Of a stretch of 64,000 nucleotides of DNA, positions 1 to 9,830 are shown one piece after another. The DNA is taken from contig NC_089738.1 in NCBI RefSeq assembly GCF_035083965.1, positions 15,960,734 through 16,024,733 on the forward strand, read 5' to 3'. Every line of letters starts with the position of its first letter. Positions within the stretch are counted from its first letter, which is position 1. The DNA comes from Branchiostoma lanceolatum. Its lineage: Eukaryota; Chordata; Leptocardii; Amphioxiformes; Branchiostomatidae. The notes beneath the pieces were generated by a model. That model saw nothing but the letters and a program-made list of their open reading frames with translations, had not been told where the DNA came from and made no database searches. A program made the position numbers and the translations under genes.

Positions 1-289
1 AAAGATCGTCACGAAATAGTTATTTCATTACGTGTCCTGTTCCTGTCTTTTGTCTCGTCTGCTCTGACATAACAATACGCTTATCAAACAAATATCTATG
101 AATACGCTCGTATCTACAACATGACGGTAATTATACGAGTATTAGACAAAACGCTTATCAAACGAATATCTATAACATGAGAGACTATATATTATGTAGT
201 ACGTACCGAATACAAATACGTAATTCTAATGTAACAGCTTGGTACTTTGTCGCTTTACATTTTCGAATTCGCATTCCATGTTTTTTAGC

Positions 290-660
290 GCGGCGGCCCC
301 TTTCCTCTGAATGACACCATTGAGCAACCAAAATCATATGACCTACAACTTTGTAAATTAAGTATGATGCATGATGTTAAAGTATATATGATTTGAAAGA
401 CAGAAAACAAACATAACACATTTCTCTATCAATGAAATATGTTTGAACTACAAAAAAAGGGGTTTAGTTTTGGTCGCTCAATGGTCGCCGTCTCTGAGGA
501 AAGGTAGCCTTCATTTAGGTTCGCTGGAAAAATAGTACAGATTGGCTAAATAGGATTATTAGTATGCTAAGTGTCCCCGACTCCCTGGTATACTATTCAC
601 TTTATTTTGCCAATTTATACTATTTTTCCAGTGATCCGCGGAGCCTGGTAGAGGCTAGAG
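290..660. repeat. Nested inverted-repeat element, MITE-like remnant
   Basis: The stretch 1-675 holds no gene I can see. Bases about 290-335 return inverted at about 465-510 (shared core: a TTGG..GCTCAATGG string and GAGGAAAGG). Inside or next to this, a GCTGGAAAAATAGTA arm near 527 pairs with TACTATTTTTCCAG near 617-631. The right end, GAGCCTGGTAGAGGCTAG, recurs as the end of the element at 38403-38700, so the two look like one dispersed non-autonomous family. No target duplication was recognised. Confidence 0.45.
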
Positions 661-734
661 AATAGGGGCATTTGGTCATTGTTCTCTAACCTGTCTGCTC
701 ACCCCTATAGTGGTGTGTGAGTGTGAGTACGTAC

Positions 735-911
735 CAAGACTTTTGTCCTCCCCTTCAGAACTTGAAGGCGTTTCCGTGTCTTTATCAGACTTGTTGGAGT
801 CTATGTCCTTCAGGAGGCCGACGAGTTTCTTCTTCAGCTCCAGATTCTCGTCCTCCAGGCTGGACAGTTTGTCCATGATGTTCGCCATCTTGTTTCCTAT
901 TCACAATGGCG
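735..911 (-). CDS. First coding exon of an unidentified coiled-coil protein (partial gene)
   Basis: I do not recognise the family. The start codon is at 888-886 in a good context (ACAAGATGG). The 51 codons give a short heptad-like stretch (KLSSLEDENLELKKKLVGLL) suggesting a coiled coil, then a Ser/Glu/Asp-rich segment. The exon ends at 735 on a strong donor (G|GTACGTAC) in phase 1. A pyrimidine-rich acceptor (CTTTCTTTAG) sits just upstream at 912-913, so the exon probably begins at 911 with a short 5' untranslated part; the frame above the ATG is closed by a stop. The rest of the gene lies towards and beyond the left edge: no further exon is convincing in 1-675. Length and acidity are compatible with many cytoplasmic adaptors, so no function is offered. 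Confidence 0.45.
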
Positions 912-913
912 CT

Positions 914-3002
914 AAAGAAAGGTGACACATTCATCTTTAGGTCAGGTGATCAATTATTTATGACGCTTTGGACAATACACAAAATATTCCAGATAAACAC
1001 ATTTGCTTTTATGCCAGCGTCAGACCTTATCTCTGTTACTTTGGCCATCTTTTCTCAATAAAAATGATAGTCAGAAAACCACATTGTCATATCATATCAC
1101 CAAAACAACAGCAATCAGCGATCAACCGTGCACACGGTGATACAGTTGGAACGTTTTGAAAATGGTCGTCTCCCGAACTATAATGTGTGGAACCACCTGG
1201 ATTTCTTTGTTATTATCTGCTTACGTGAGTGAAGCTGTAAGAAAGGTATTATAGCCTGTGTCCTTCCAATGAGGTCCATTGAAGCCGCTGCTACTTTGTT
1301 TACTGGATAAAGCACCGACGAACCAATTAGCTGTCTGGACAACAGTAATTCAAAAGTACCAGGAAGGATATCATTTTCTTTCTTTTTTTCAAAACAAGCT
1401 TGCTCAATGCAAGGCCACAAGGAATCACTTCTGGGCATTGAACTAACACTCACGGAAACAGCACCATCGAAAATGTGTAAATTTATATCGAAGAGGCAAA
1501 GCGTTTCATCAAAACTGTTAGCTCATGAAAATGTTGTTGCTCAGACAAACAAATAGTATGCATTTTAGAATTTCGGGGATGCTAGAAAAGACACCAAACA
1601 TTTAAGAAAAACTTCTTTCGGCTCATCACGAGAACTGGTAATACGACATCTTGCCATCAAATGGGTCCCTACATTCAAGTCTAGTGGTGTATATGATATG
1701 TATTTGTGACCCTTTACTAAACCAATTCCCCACGTTTTTACCAGGTCAAGTGATCTTTTCTGGTCTCTTATACGTGCTTCTTAACACCTGCATTTCAGAC
1801 AGAAAAGCAAATCATTGTTGCATTCATAATCGTAAACCGAATGATTGAATGGAACTGCCATATGAATTTCTGACAAATGAAAAAAAATCCTTTTGCAAAA
1901 CATACCCCCTGGTATACGTCCTGACCTGTACGAGTGATAACATTTAGGAGGTCCATCAGATGATTTTTTTCCGATTGACCCATTTTTAGAAAGCCTGTCT
2001 ATTGTGCCCACCTGTCTACTCTATCCATTATCTTCAGGTCCCATGAGTGGTCACTATAGACAGGTTTTATATATGCCTTTTTTGAATATACAACTGCCCA
2101 AATAGTCTTAACTCTGCAAATATTGCCGAATCTTTTTAACAACTACCGTCTGTAACATTGTCTATATAATGCACTAGAAATAGGTGCCAAACTGCACTGT
2201 GATTCCTCGAATTTGAACGTCAAACAAAGGAGGTTCTTTAACAATGGAGTGTCGAAGAATTCGGCCAAGATAACCTTGAAGATTAAACATCCAAGCACCT
2301 AATGACAGCTTTACTCCATACTGTACTTAAAAACCATTATCCAAGGAGATGCAGGGAGACTTAAACACAAAGCTGGTCTTTTAGACGCAAAATTACTTCC
2401 CTTTCCGTGAGGTACTTTTGCTAATCCTGTCTGGATCAACTGGCATTCCACTGACTCATATCCGCCCACTTTCAAGATGTCGGCCATCACAACACACTAA
2501 GTTGAATACACAACACTTACACGTCTTTGTCTAGATGTACGTAGCTTACACAAAGTTCCCATTTCCTCCTTCTTCTTTGTAATCTTGATTGTGAATTTTG
2601 AAGGAATTGCACAGTGTTCGTGGCTGGCAGATTGTGGCACAATTCGGACGAAAAGTAGTTGTTGTTTTTTTGCTTCTAAAGAAGATATTATCTTATATTG
2701 GACGAAATGTTAGTTTTTTCAAGGCTAAATACAGGCCCAACAGCAAACAACCGCAACAGCCAGCATTGTATAAGGTCTTAGCGCTTAAGCACTGTGGATA
2801 CGCAAGATACAGCCGGGATTACGATATTATAAGGGGGTGTCGCCATTGCCTTCGGCAGTCTAACACTTACTTCAGTCAAACACCAGTTAAAATTACAGCT
2901 GCATCTAGTCATGACAACTACGTCGTAACTATTTGCAATGTATCTTCTTAACATTTGGAACGAAAGGGAAGTCAAATGAATAAGTTTAAGAGTACTGCTT
3001 AC
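914..3002. other. Probable first intron of the left-edge gene, no recognisable exon
   Basis: AT-rich sequence lying between a candidate 5' exon (3003-3103) and the coding exon at 735-911. Open frames here are short and show no family motif. Around 2040-2060 there is a GTGGTCACTATAGACAGG string that also occurs near 22440, in a low-level dispersed repeat. Confidence 0.3.
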
Positions 3003-3103
3003 CTGTGCTAGAACCTTTAGGATGACTTCAGTCTTCTTGATATATATTCTTGAGGATCCTCCCCTCTGGGCAAGGTGTCTACGCCTACTTGTCAGTCTGT
3101 CTA
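3003..3103 (-). other. Candidate 5' exon (probably untranslated) of the left-edge minus-strand gene
   Basis: The segment ends at 3003 on a textbook donor (GCACAG|GTAAGCAGT). One frame is open throughout and reads as basic sequence (SRRRHLAQRGGSSRIYIKK), but it has no ATG of its own, and joining it to the acceptor at 911 brings a stop before the ATG at 888. The simplest reading is a 5' untranslated exon. It could instead be a coding exon of another transcript. The upstream boundary is not fixed by the sequence. Confidence 0.3.
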
Positions 3104-3159
3104 ATGATTTCAACCAAAAGAAACAACGTCAAGCTAACTCTGCTGCAGTCTTCTCTGAC

Positions 3160-3300
3160 GTGTGACGCAGAACTAAAGCAGCAAGCAACCTAACGCTGTT
3201 ATCGTATCAAAGCATTAGAAACTACTTGACAATGGCGGTAGGCCTGGCATGCCAACTAGAGCTAGATCTTTTTGCAGGACAGATCTCGCGACCTGTGGCT
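3160..3300 (-). promoter_or_regulatory. Candidate promoter with TCTCGCGA motif
   Basis: A small island richer in G+C than its surroundings holds TCTCGCGA at 3284-3291, matching most of the TCTCGCGAGA core element of TATA-less promoters. It lies about 180 bases upstream of the candidate 5' exon at 3003-3103 and no TATA box is evident. Assignment rests on position and motif only. Confidence 0.25.
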
Positions 3301-3309
3301 CTTAAAACC

Positions 3310-5085
3310 GGTCTTACCGGGTGAATGTGACGCCTGGGCAATGGTCTGTGTACTATACACAGCTAACGCAGGTGAAAGTGCTTTCACTTTCTATCCCAGA
3401 GTGCATTTCGGTGGTAAACACCCCATTTACCCATAAATCATTGCTCTCGTTTAGAATGAGGGTAGGTGATATTAAAAACAATCTGCTTTGTACCAGCTCA
3501 GAATTAAAGTTAGAATAATCTTAACTTAGTCCCATATTGGTCTCTGATGGTTTGAACAATAGAATAAAATCATAGCTTGAAGTGACGATTAGAAATCTTT
3601 TTTTAAACTAAGTCTTGTATGACTATGACTTATTTTAAGTCTCCTTACTTTCTATTTGCTCTATTCTATTGGTGTTGTTAATGATTTCCCAGACTCTAAA
3701 ATGCATAGGTATACACTAGATATGACAAAGAACATAGAGGGAAACGAATATTATATAACAAGCAACATTTGTAAGCATTCTTGTTAGCGTCATGTTCAAA
3801 ATGACCCCTCATGACCCGGTATAGGCGTTACTTGCTATTCGACTTTTCCATGCAGAATCGCCTGCGTCAAAGAGGCCATCGGAAATAACCACACATTCTG
3901 CGGTATTGTTTAAAAAAAGATGACTGGATAGCACGAAAAAACTGATTCTCAGTAAGATCTCTACTACTAGTCTTGTTACTTGCGCCCCACAAATGGTTAA
4001 GACCACGTTTTGAGAAAAAAATAGTATTATCGAGAATATAGTTGACAAGAATTATACCATAAGGTATCCATAGTAGTCTGTGGTCGTCAATCATGGGCGA
4101 CATAATTGACAGGAGGCCACATGTGGCCCGGGGATACAGGGCCTGGGTGTCTTCACCATTATGCCGGGATTATGTCCGATCCATTTGAGAACAGGGGCTC
4201 AGAACGCCGCGGGTTGTTTGGTCCGTTCGAATTAAAGTGAAAATACATGTCACAGGTTGGTCAACCGACGAGAATATTGGTATGATATTAAGTGTAGTTT
4301 AGATATGGACATGTAGGCTTGTGTTCAATGCATTTATTACCTTTGCGAAGAGTTTTCAAGGCTGTGTGTCTATCTGTATATATATGTTTGTTTGTTTGTG
4401 TCTGTGAACAGCATTACTCGAAAAGTTGTGGATGGATCTTAATGATATTTGGTATGTTGGTAGGTGTTGGCAAAATGAAGAAATTATTAGGTAATGGCCC
4501 CCCTGCAGCTGGTGGCATTCCGTGGTACTGCAGCAGAACGTCCGGTTTTGATATATCTTGTTCAGTGCATCACTCATTCACTCATCCATGCATCGAAATA
4601 ATGCCTTCTACGTAATAGAATTCCCCACGATGCTTGCTAGGGTTTTTTATAGCTATTTTGAAGAACAATATAGTTAATCTCTTTATAGCAATAGGGCGAG
4701 TAGAATAGCACACAGATCTATCAATGTCAAAAAAGCTCAGTGTTTTTAATCAAGAAATAAATTGATTCTCCAAAAAGAAGACTAGTGAACACCCATGCTA
4801 CTATGATGATGTAAGTGTATCTTTCGTGAACTACTGGTTTGATATCGTCGTGACGTATCGTGTTGTCCTTCGGTCTGTTGTTGGAGACTATGCACCGGTA
4901 CTCCACTAGATGGCGCTTCACCGCGGGAGACAGGCCTGGTTGAGATCATGGTGACTAGGCTGTTGCCCATGCAGAAACGTCATCGTTATCTTTAAAGATA
5001 CATATATCTAAGGGCAAATACTATAAGAATCTCTTGTATATGAATTTTTTAAAGATGAGGTAATGTCCATAATACAAACCATCAA
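3310..5085. other. Intergenic, repeat-bearing, no gene seen
   Basis: No exon with family similarity was found. Bases 4340-4620 contain one copy of a dispersed repeat that follows a TG-rich run (see 34530-34690 and 37989-38340). The rest is unassigned AT-rich sequence up to the block shared with the FReD promoters, which begins near 5086. Confidence 0.4.
4340..4620 (+). repeat. Dispersed repeat with TG-rich 5' edge (copy 1)
   Basis: A run of GTGTGT/GTTT is followed by AACAGCATTACTCGAAAAG, then GGATGGATCTTAATGATATT, TATGTTGGTAGGT and a GGCCCCCCTGCAGCTG block. The same order of blocks occurs at 34530-34690 and 38070-38340. This is the signature of a dispersed mobile repeat whose edge breeds microsatellites; the family name is not assigned. 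Confidence 0.55.
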
Positions 5086-5350
5086 TTGTACAAAAAAAGT
5101 GTCTGCGTTAGATCTATACACCCACACACGATTGTTTCTAGTGAAAAGACCATGCCACATCGGCGTAAGGTCTTAAAGCAAATTAGCACGCGGCAAAATA
5201 AAACAAAACAAAACGGTTGTTTTTCTTGAGCTAAAGCACGGACATTGTAATGTCCTTGGCTAAAGCAATCATCAGAATGAGTCTTGTTGCAGAACCTACA
5301 GCTAGCCACAATCCCTCACGGCCCCAGTTGTACTCTAAACATAGCCACCA

Positions 5351-5757
5351 AGGGTTGGGTATTTGTGCTGTTCGTCATTGCTACCGAAGTCATCACCAGT
5401 CCTGGTACAAACACTTCACCATCAAGCAGCCCACCCGAGCTTGGTTGCACGCATGGTCTTCGTCATGCAGAAGATGATGGGAGAGTTAAGTTACTTGTAC
5501 CTTGTACTAAACTATTTGCAACCAATTTCATACATCACGTTTTACGGGGTGTTCGTTGTAGCGCTGTTTGCCATGTGTAGCTACACGCATTCATGTTTCA
5601 TCATTCGCATTTTTCGAACCAATACGATTAATCTTTAATGACTGCGTGAAGTAAGAAGGAATGAGTAAAACTGTTTTTCCCTTCAACAACTTGATCAACG
5701 ACCAGTCTGCTCATCTTCAAAGATGTTCTGACTGGTCATTGGAGCCCACCTAGCCGG
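5351..5757 (+). pseudogene. Decayed fibrinogen-related (FReD) gene copy, exons 1 and part of 2 only
   Basis: This is a third, dead copy of the FReD genes next to it. The upstream block (about 5086-5350) and exon 1 are clearly homologous to 6240-6630 and 9590-9967. The position of the start codon reads ATA instead of ATG (5350-5352), and the exon 1 donor, GGGTGAG or GGGTAAG in the intact genes, reads GGGAGAG (about 5478-5484). Exon 2 is represented only by about 48 bases (about 5710-5757: AAAGATGTTCTGACTGGTC through the codons for PPSRAS), where the homology stops abruptly. No fibrinogen-domain exon follows before the next gene. Three independent lesions (start, splice site, truncation) make it a pseudogene. 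Confidence 0.8.
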
Positions 5758-6087
5758 GCGTCCTTCCGAAAATTGAAACTACATTTGCCTGTGAACACTT
5801 AGAAATATACCCAAGCTTGAGAACACCAAAGGTGTCATTTTGGGTGACTGGGAACAAATTATTGGTGAAGAATAAAAAGAGAACAAACAATATACAATAG
5901 AAACGACCAAATTGAATCCAGCAAAACATACAAAACAACTGGCTATCTTATGATAACGCATTGACATGATACATATAACAATTAAACTATCATATAGCGA
6001 TGTTGAAACAGCCAGGTACTTAAATAGGTGTTTCAAAGACACATGTATTATCGTATTCTTATCAAGCATGTGTTTGAACAGTCTTTG

Positions 6088-6493
6088 TTTACGTCTATGC
6101 TATTAGCCTTTGCGACTGTTTCTTCATTAGGAAGTCAGGACAAAAGATTTTTTTTATTGTTTATATTGTAATCTCGCATGTATTTTTGTGAGGTTTCTAG
6201 TTTTTATTACAGAGGAGGTTGCACTGTTTCCGTAAATGCAAACCATCGACTTTACGCAAAAAAGTGCAACATCAATGTCCGCGTAAAATGTAGACACCCA
6301 CACGATATTGTTTCTAGTGAAAACACTATACCACATCGACGTAATTATAAGGTTGCGTTTTTTTTTCAAGCAAATCAACACGCGGCACAACAAAACGGTT
6401 GTTTTTCTTGAGCTCAGGCAATCAGCAGAATGAGTCTGGTAGCAGAGCTCACAGCTAACCACAATCCCTCACGGCCCCAGTTACACTCTCAAC
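6088..6493 (+). promoter_or_regulatory. Conserved upstream region of FReD gene 1
   Basis: This block is repeated before FReD gene 2 (9412-9830) and, from about 5086, before the dead copy. The best conserved part is GATATTGTTTCTAGTGAAA (about 6303-6321), followed by ACCACATCGACGTAATTATAAG (written here as two parts: ACCACATCG and ACGTAATTATAAG). ATTATAAG is the only TATA-like candidate and lies about 150 bases before the ATG. Conservation across copies may reflect recent duplication as much as function. Confidence 0.4.
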
Positions 6494-7968
6494 ATGGCCA
6501 CCAAGGGTTGGGTGTTTGTGCTGCTCGTCATTGCTACCGACGTCACCAGTTCTGGCACAAGCACTTCGCCATCTGACAGCCCAGCCGAGCATGGTTGCAT
6601 GGATGGCCTTCGTCATGCGGTCAATAATGGGTGAGTTGACTCATCTTTAATGAATGAAGACCTTTGTTGTACATGTTTGTCCCACTGGGCAAACGGAAGG
6701 TTATCCGTAACCGACTTCATACATCAAGTTTGAATAAAAAAACAAGCAAACAAACAAGTTTCGACAACGGGTTCGAAGTATTGACCGCATCAGGCACTGT
6801 GTATTGTTTGATAAACAAAACACATTTTTAAACGATTACAACAAAGTATGTGTGAAGCAGCACCTAACTTTGCGTAGTGAGAATGGATTAGTAACACTTT
6901 TTCATTACTTTTTCAGGCATGCTGCGTTCATCTTCAAAGATGTTCTGTCTGGTCATTGGAACCCACCAAGCCGGGCGTCCATGGACTATTTCCAGTTGTC
7001 TATGGACCGGCAGAAGAATTCTCTCTCTGCAGTTGGTGCCTTACTGGACAAGATGAAAGTAAAAGGTAAACAGACCCATAGAAATCTATTTTACGTGGGG
7101 TGTGGGAGCCAAAAAAAAGACGTGTTCGTACTTCAAATAAATTTGGGTGACCATGAATTTTGAGGGAAGAGGAAACAGTGATGAATCTAGAGAAGCTAGA
7201 AATAAAGCACATAGATAATTCTTGCATAGATAAGTCACTTTACCGAATCTCTTCCTGTTTATCACAGATTGTGGAGAAATCTACCTAAAATCCAAAGGCC
7301 CCATGGATTCTGGAATATACACCATCTACCCGCGTTCGTCGGACGGCGAGAACAACAGCGCCCCACTCCGCGTGTTCTGCCGTGTGGAGGCCGGCCGAGC
7401 CTGGACCGTCATCCAGCGGCGACAGGACGGGTCTGTGGACTTCTACAACCGGACATGGGAGGAGTACAGCCGAGGGTTCGGGAACCTGACGGGAGAGTTC
7501 TGGCTCGGCAACGACAACATCCATGTACTGACCAACCAGGGCAGGTACAAATTGTATATGGACTTTGAAAAGTTTGACGGGGCTGTGTCTTATTCAGAGT
7601 ATACATGTTTCCGTGTGGAAAACAAACAAGCAAGGTATAAGTTACTTGTGGGTTCACATAGCGGAACTGCACCCCCAAGTGTGCTGTGGCGTAGAGGGGG
7701 AGAATTCACAATGTGGCCAGCATGTGGCCGTCCTGGCATCAAAAGCCCTTCGGCCAGCTGTTACCAACAAAAAATGGGAGGGTTTTGGAGAGGGAGATGT
7801 GATAACCTGAACCCAAATGGTTTCTATTGGAAGAAAGCTGAGGACTGTCCCAAACAGTCTCGCTATAAAACGCGCGGAATTCTTAATGCCAAGTTTATTG
7901 AGATGAGGATATCTGTGTCTGATAACACAAGTCTCAATGAACAGCGTTATAACATCTACTGCAAGTAG
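6494..7968 (+). CDS. Secreted fibrinogen-related domain protein (FReD gene 1)
   Basis: Exons 6494-6630, 6917-7065 and 7268-7968 join in phase (2, then 1) to give 328 residues. Residues 1-20 are a signal peptide (WVFVLLVIATDV core). Residues about 21-95 form a linker with one Cys and no collagen repeat. A fibrinogen C-terminal domain follows from DCGEIY: SGIYTIYP, AWTVIQRRQDGSVDF, GFGNLTGEFWLGNDNIH and, late, MGGFW and CDNLNPNGFYW. Domains of this kind in ficolins, tenascins and FREPs bind acetylated sugars and act extracellularly in innate recognition. The usual calcium-site DxDND motif is not visible, and the usual GWW is GFW, so the binding pocket has changed. The ATG matches the start conserved in gene 2. 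It forms a tandem pair with gene 2 (9831) and follows a dead copy. Confidence 0.88.
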
Positions 7969-8711
7969 CCGAATTACACGCCTCAAGTATTTCACACCGT
8001 TCATGATACCTGTTCAAAATGGGAGGGGTTTAGGTTCGTCAATGGGATACTTGAAACCCAAATGATGGTACGGACTGCGTAAACAATCGAAATGGACAGT
8101 ATATAGAATGACAGGGTAAACTTTCATTGAGATGAAAATCTATGAAAAAGAGTAGCGACATAGCGATAGAACTCAATATACAGAGCAACAATATTTAGTA
8201 AACAATACTGTTAAGTTTAGAACTTTTTTTTAGAATTATTCCGCTGGGATTTTTCTAATATCTGACAAAGAGTAAAATGCGGAATGTGGAAGGAGTGCCA
8301 GTTGTGGACCACCTCACCTCAACGATATCATGCGTTGTGTAAAGACTATATAGCCTATTTCAATCCAATGTTTTAGTTAAAAAATAATTGCTTACTACTT
8401 GGACAGAGGATAGCGATAGGCACAAACCTTACCACATTTTTTACCAGAATTTAGAAACCTTTTACGGTGAGAAAAAAGGATAACACCCTGCTATTCCTTT
8501 TTTCACCATAAGAAGATTCAACCAGATCTCTGTGTAAAGATGAATATCAAACAACTCCAGCCTTATTTGAACTCATTTAGAGTCTGCATGACAGAAATAT
8601 GATTTCATTGCAATCTTATGTGACTAAATCAATAGATTATTCATCTTTTGTTATTTGCCTACAGGACTTTCGTGCATTGATTTGTGGTATTTGTGAAAAA
8701 CAAAAATTATG
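7969..8711. other. 3' flank of FReD gene 1
   Basis: No coding signal. From about 8540 the sequence belongs to a short block, AACTCCAGCCTTATTTGAAC.., that recurs at about 9196, 12222 and 12480, so the 3' flanks took part in the local duplications. Confidence 0.4.
8540..8640 (+). repeat. 3'-flank block repeated four times around the FReD genes
   Basis: The block reads CAAACAACTCCAGCCTTATT, then CATTTAGAGTCTGC, then CATTGCAATCT, and ends in an AT-rich run. Related copies start near 9194, 12222 and 12478. Copies pair as 8540 with 12222 (CAAACAACTC) and 9194 with 12478 (TCAAGAAACTCCAGCC), consistent with an older internal duplication that was then copied with the whole gene. Confidence 0.65.
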
Positions 8712-9118
8712 TTAAAGGTGCCCTAAGCAATTTCAGGGGATAAAACTTGAAATATTCTGGGGAAAACAATTCTGTTTGGTGAGGTTGAAATTTACATTTA
8801 CTTACCTATATTAGCACATCTGCATCATTATTTCAAACTTTGGGCGTTTAGCGTAGACCACGTGATTATTTCTCCGGAAGCGTTCGGGACTTATCGGTCA
8901 GAATCGTGCATGTTCGGAAGATTTGAAATGATGGCTGGCCTCCAAGTACTCAGATTTTCAATGAGTTCCCACCGCACAACGGCATCACATTTTTGCTCCA
9001 TGATGGTCGATATGCGATGGGATAGTGTTATCTAAACTTACTATGGATAGAAATCAGGAAAAAATTGATTTTGAATATATGACTTTCAGCGCCCTAATAT
9101 TGCTTAGGTTGCCTTTAA
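8712..9118. mobile_element. TTAA-flanked inverted-repeat element (piggyBac-like MITE)
   Basis: The left end is TTAA then AGGTGCCCTAAGCAATTT; the right end read inverted is TTAA then AGGCAACCTAAGCAATATT. The arms are similar for about 25 bases and both are bounded by TTAA, the target of piggyBac-type transposases. The 407-bp interior has no ORF of note, so the copy is non-autonomous. Confidence 0.6.
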
Positions 9119-9316
9119 GGGTAAAGCAGTCATCGTGAAGCATGATTTTATATGTATTCACCATTTGATACCATGAGTTGTGTGAATATGTATGTCAAGA
9201 AACTCCAGCCTTTTTTGAACTCATTTAGAGTCTGCACGGTAGAAATAAACGATTGTAATTTCATGTAACTAAAATCACATATTCCTTATTGATGCTTTAC
9301 TATGCTTAATGCTTTA

Positions 9317-9411
9317 ACCGGTGCAATGGTCTAGTGAGTAGAGTGCTCGCCTTGCATACGGTAGGTCGTGAGTTCGATCCCCTGCCGGGTCATACCAAAG
9401 ACTTTAAAAAT
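9317..9411 (+). mobile_element. tRNA-derived SINE
   Basis: A tRNA-like head contains an A-box-like TGGTCTAGTGAGTAGAGTG and a B-box GTGAGTTCGATCCCC, with CTCGCCTTGCAT in the anticodon region, then GCCGGGTCATACCAAAGAC and an A-rich end. It is not a functional tRNA gene because the acceptor stem does not close. A minus-strand copy of the same family is at 16816-16875. Its 3' end coincides with the start of the duplicated FReD segment (9412). Confidence 0.75.
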
Positions 9412-9830
9412 GTTTACGTCTATGCTATTAGCCTTTGCGACTGTTTCTCCATTAGAACGTCAGGACAAACGCTTATATCTTTTTTATTGTTTATATTGTA
9501 ATCGCACCTGTAGTTTTGTGATGTCGAGGTTTCTAGTTTTCATTACAGAGGAGGTTGCACTGTATCCGTAAATGCAAACCATCGACTTTACGCAAAAAGT
9601 GCAATCACTACTTCAATATCCGCGTAAAATGTATACACCCACACGATATTGTTTCTAGTGAAAGCACAATACCACATCGACGTAATTATAAGTTGTTGTT
9701 TTTTAAGCAAATCAACACGCGGCACAACAAAACGGTTGTTTTTCTCGAGCTCAAGCAATCAGCATAATTAGTCTGATAGCAGACCCTGGAGCTAGCCACA
9801 ATCCCTCACGGCCCCAGTTGTACCCTCAGC
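9412..9830 (+). promoter_or_regulatory. Duplicated upstream region of FReD gene 2
   Basis: Near-identical to 6088-6493, starting at TGTTTACGTCTATGCTATTA. It keeps the TTTCTAGTGAAA block and ACGTAATTATAAG (about 9682) in the same order. Regulation of both genes is therefore probably alike, though no factor site can be named with confidence. Confidence 0.4.

Noticed and set aside
2598-2951. 117-codon plus-strand frame near the left edge
   Set aside because: No motif, no splice or start context, overlaps the probable intron of the minus-strand gene.
7269-7568. Other-frame ORFs overlapping the fibrinogen exons
   Set aside because: Shadows of the true fibrinogen frame caused by the GC-rich exon; they repeat at 11270 because the exons are duplicates.
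9317-9390. Possible tRNA gene
   Set aside because: A and B boxes are present, but the acceptor and anticodon stems do not pair properly and the sequence continues into a SINE body.
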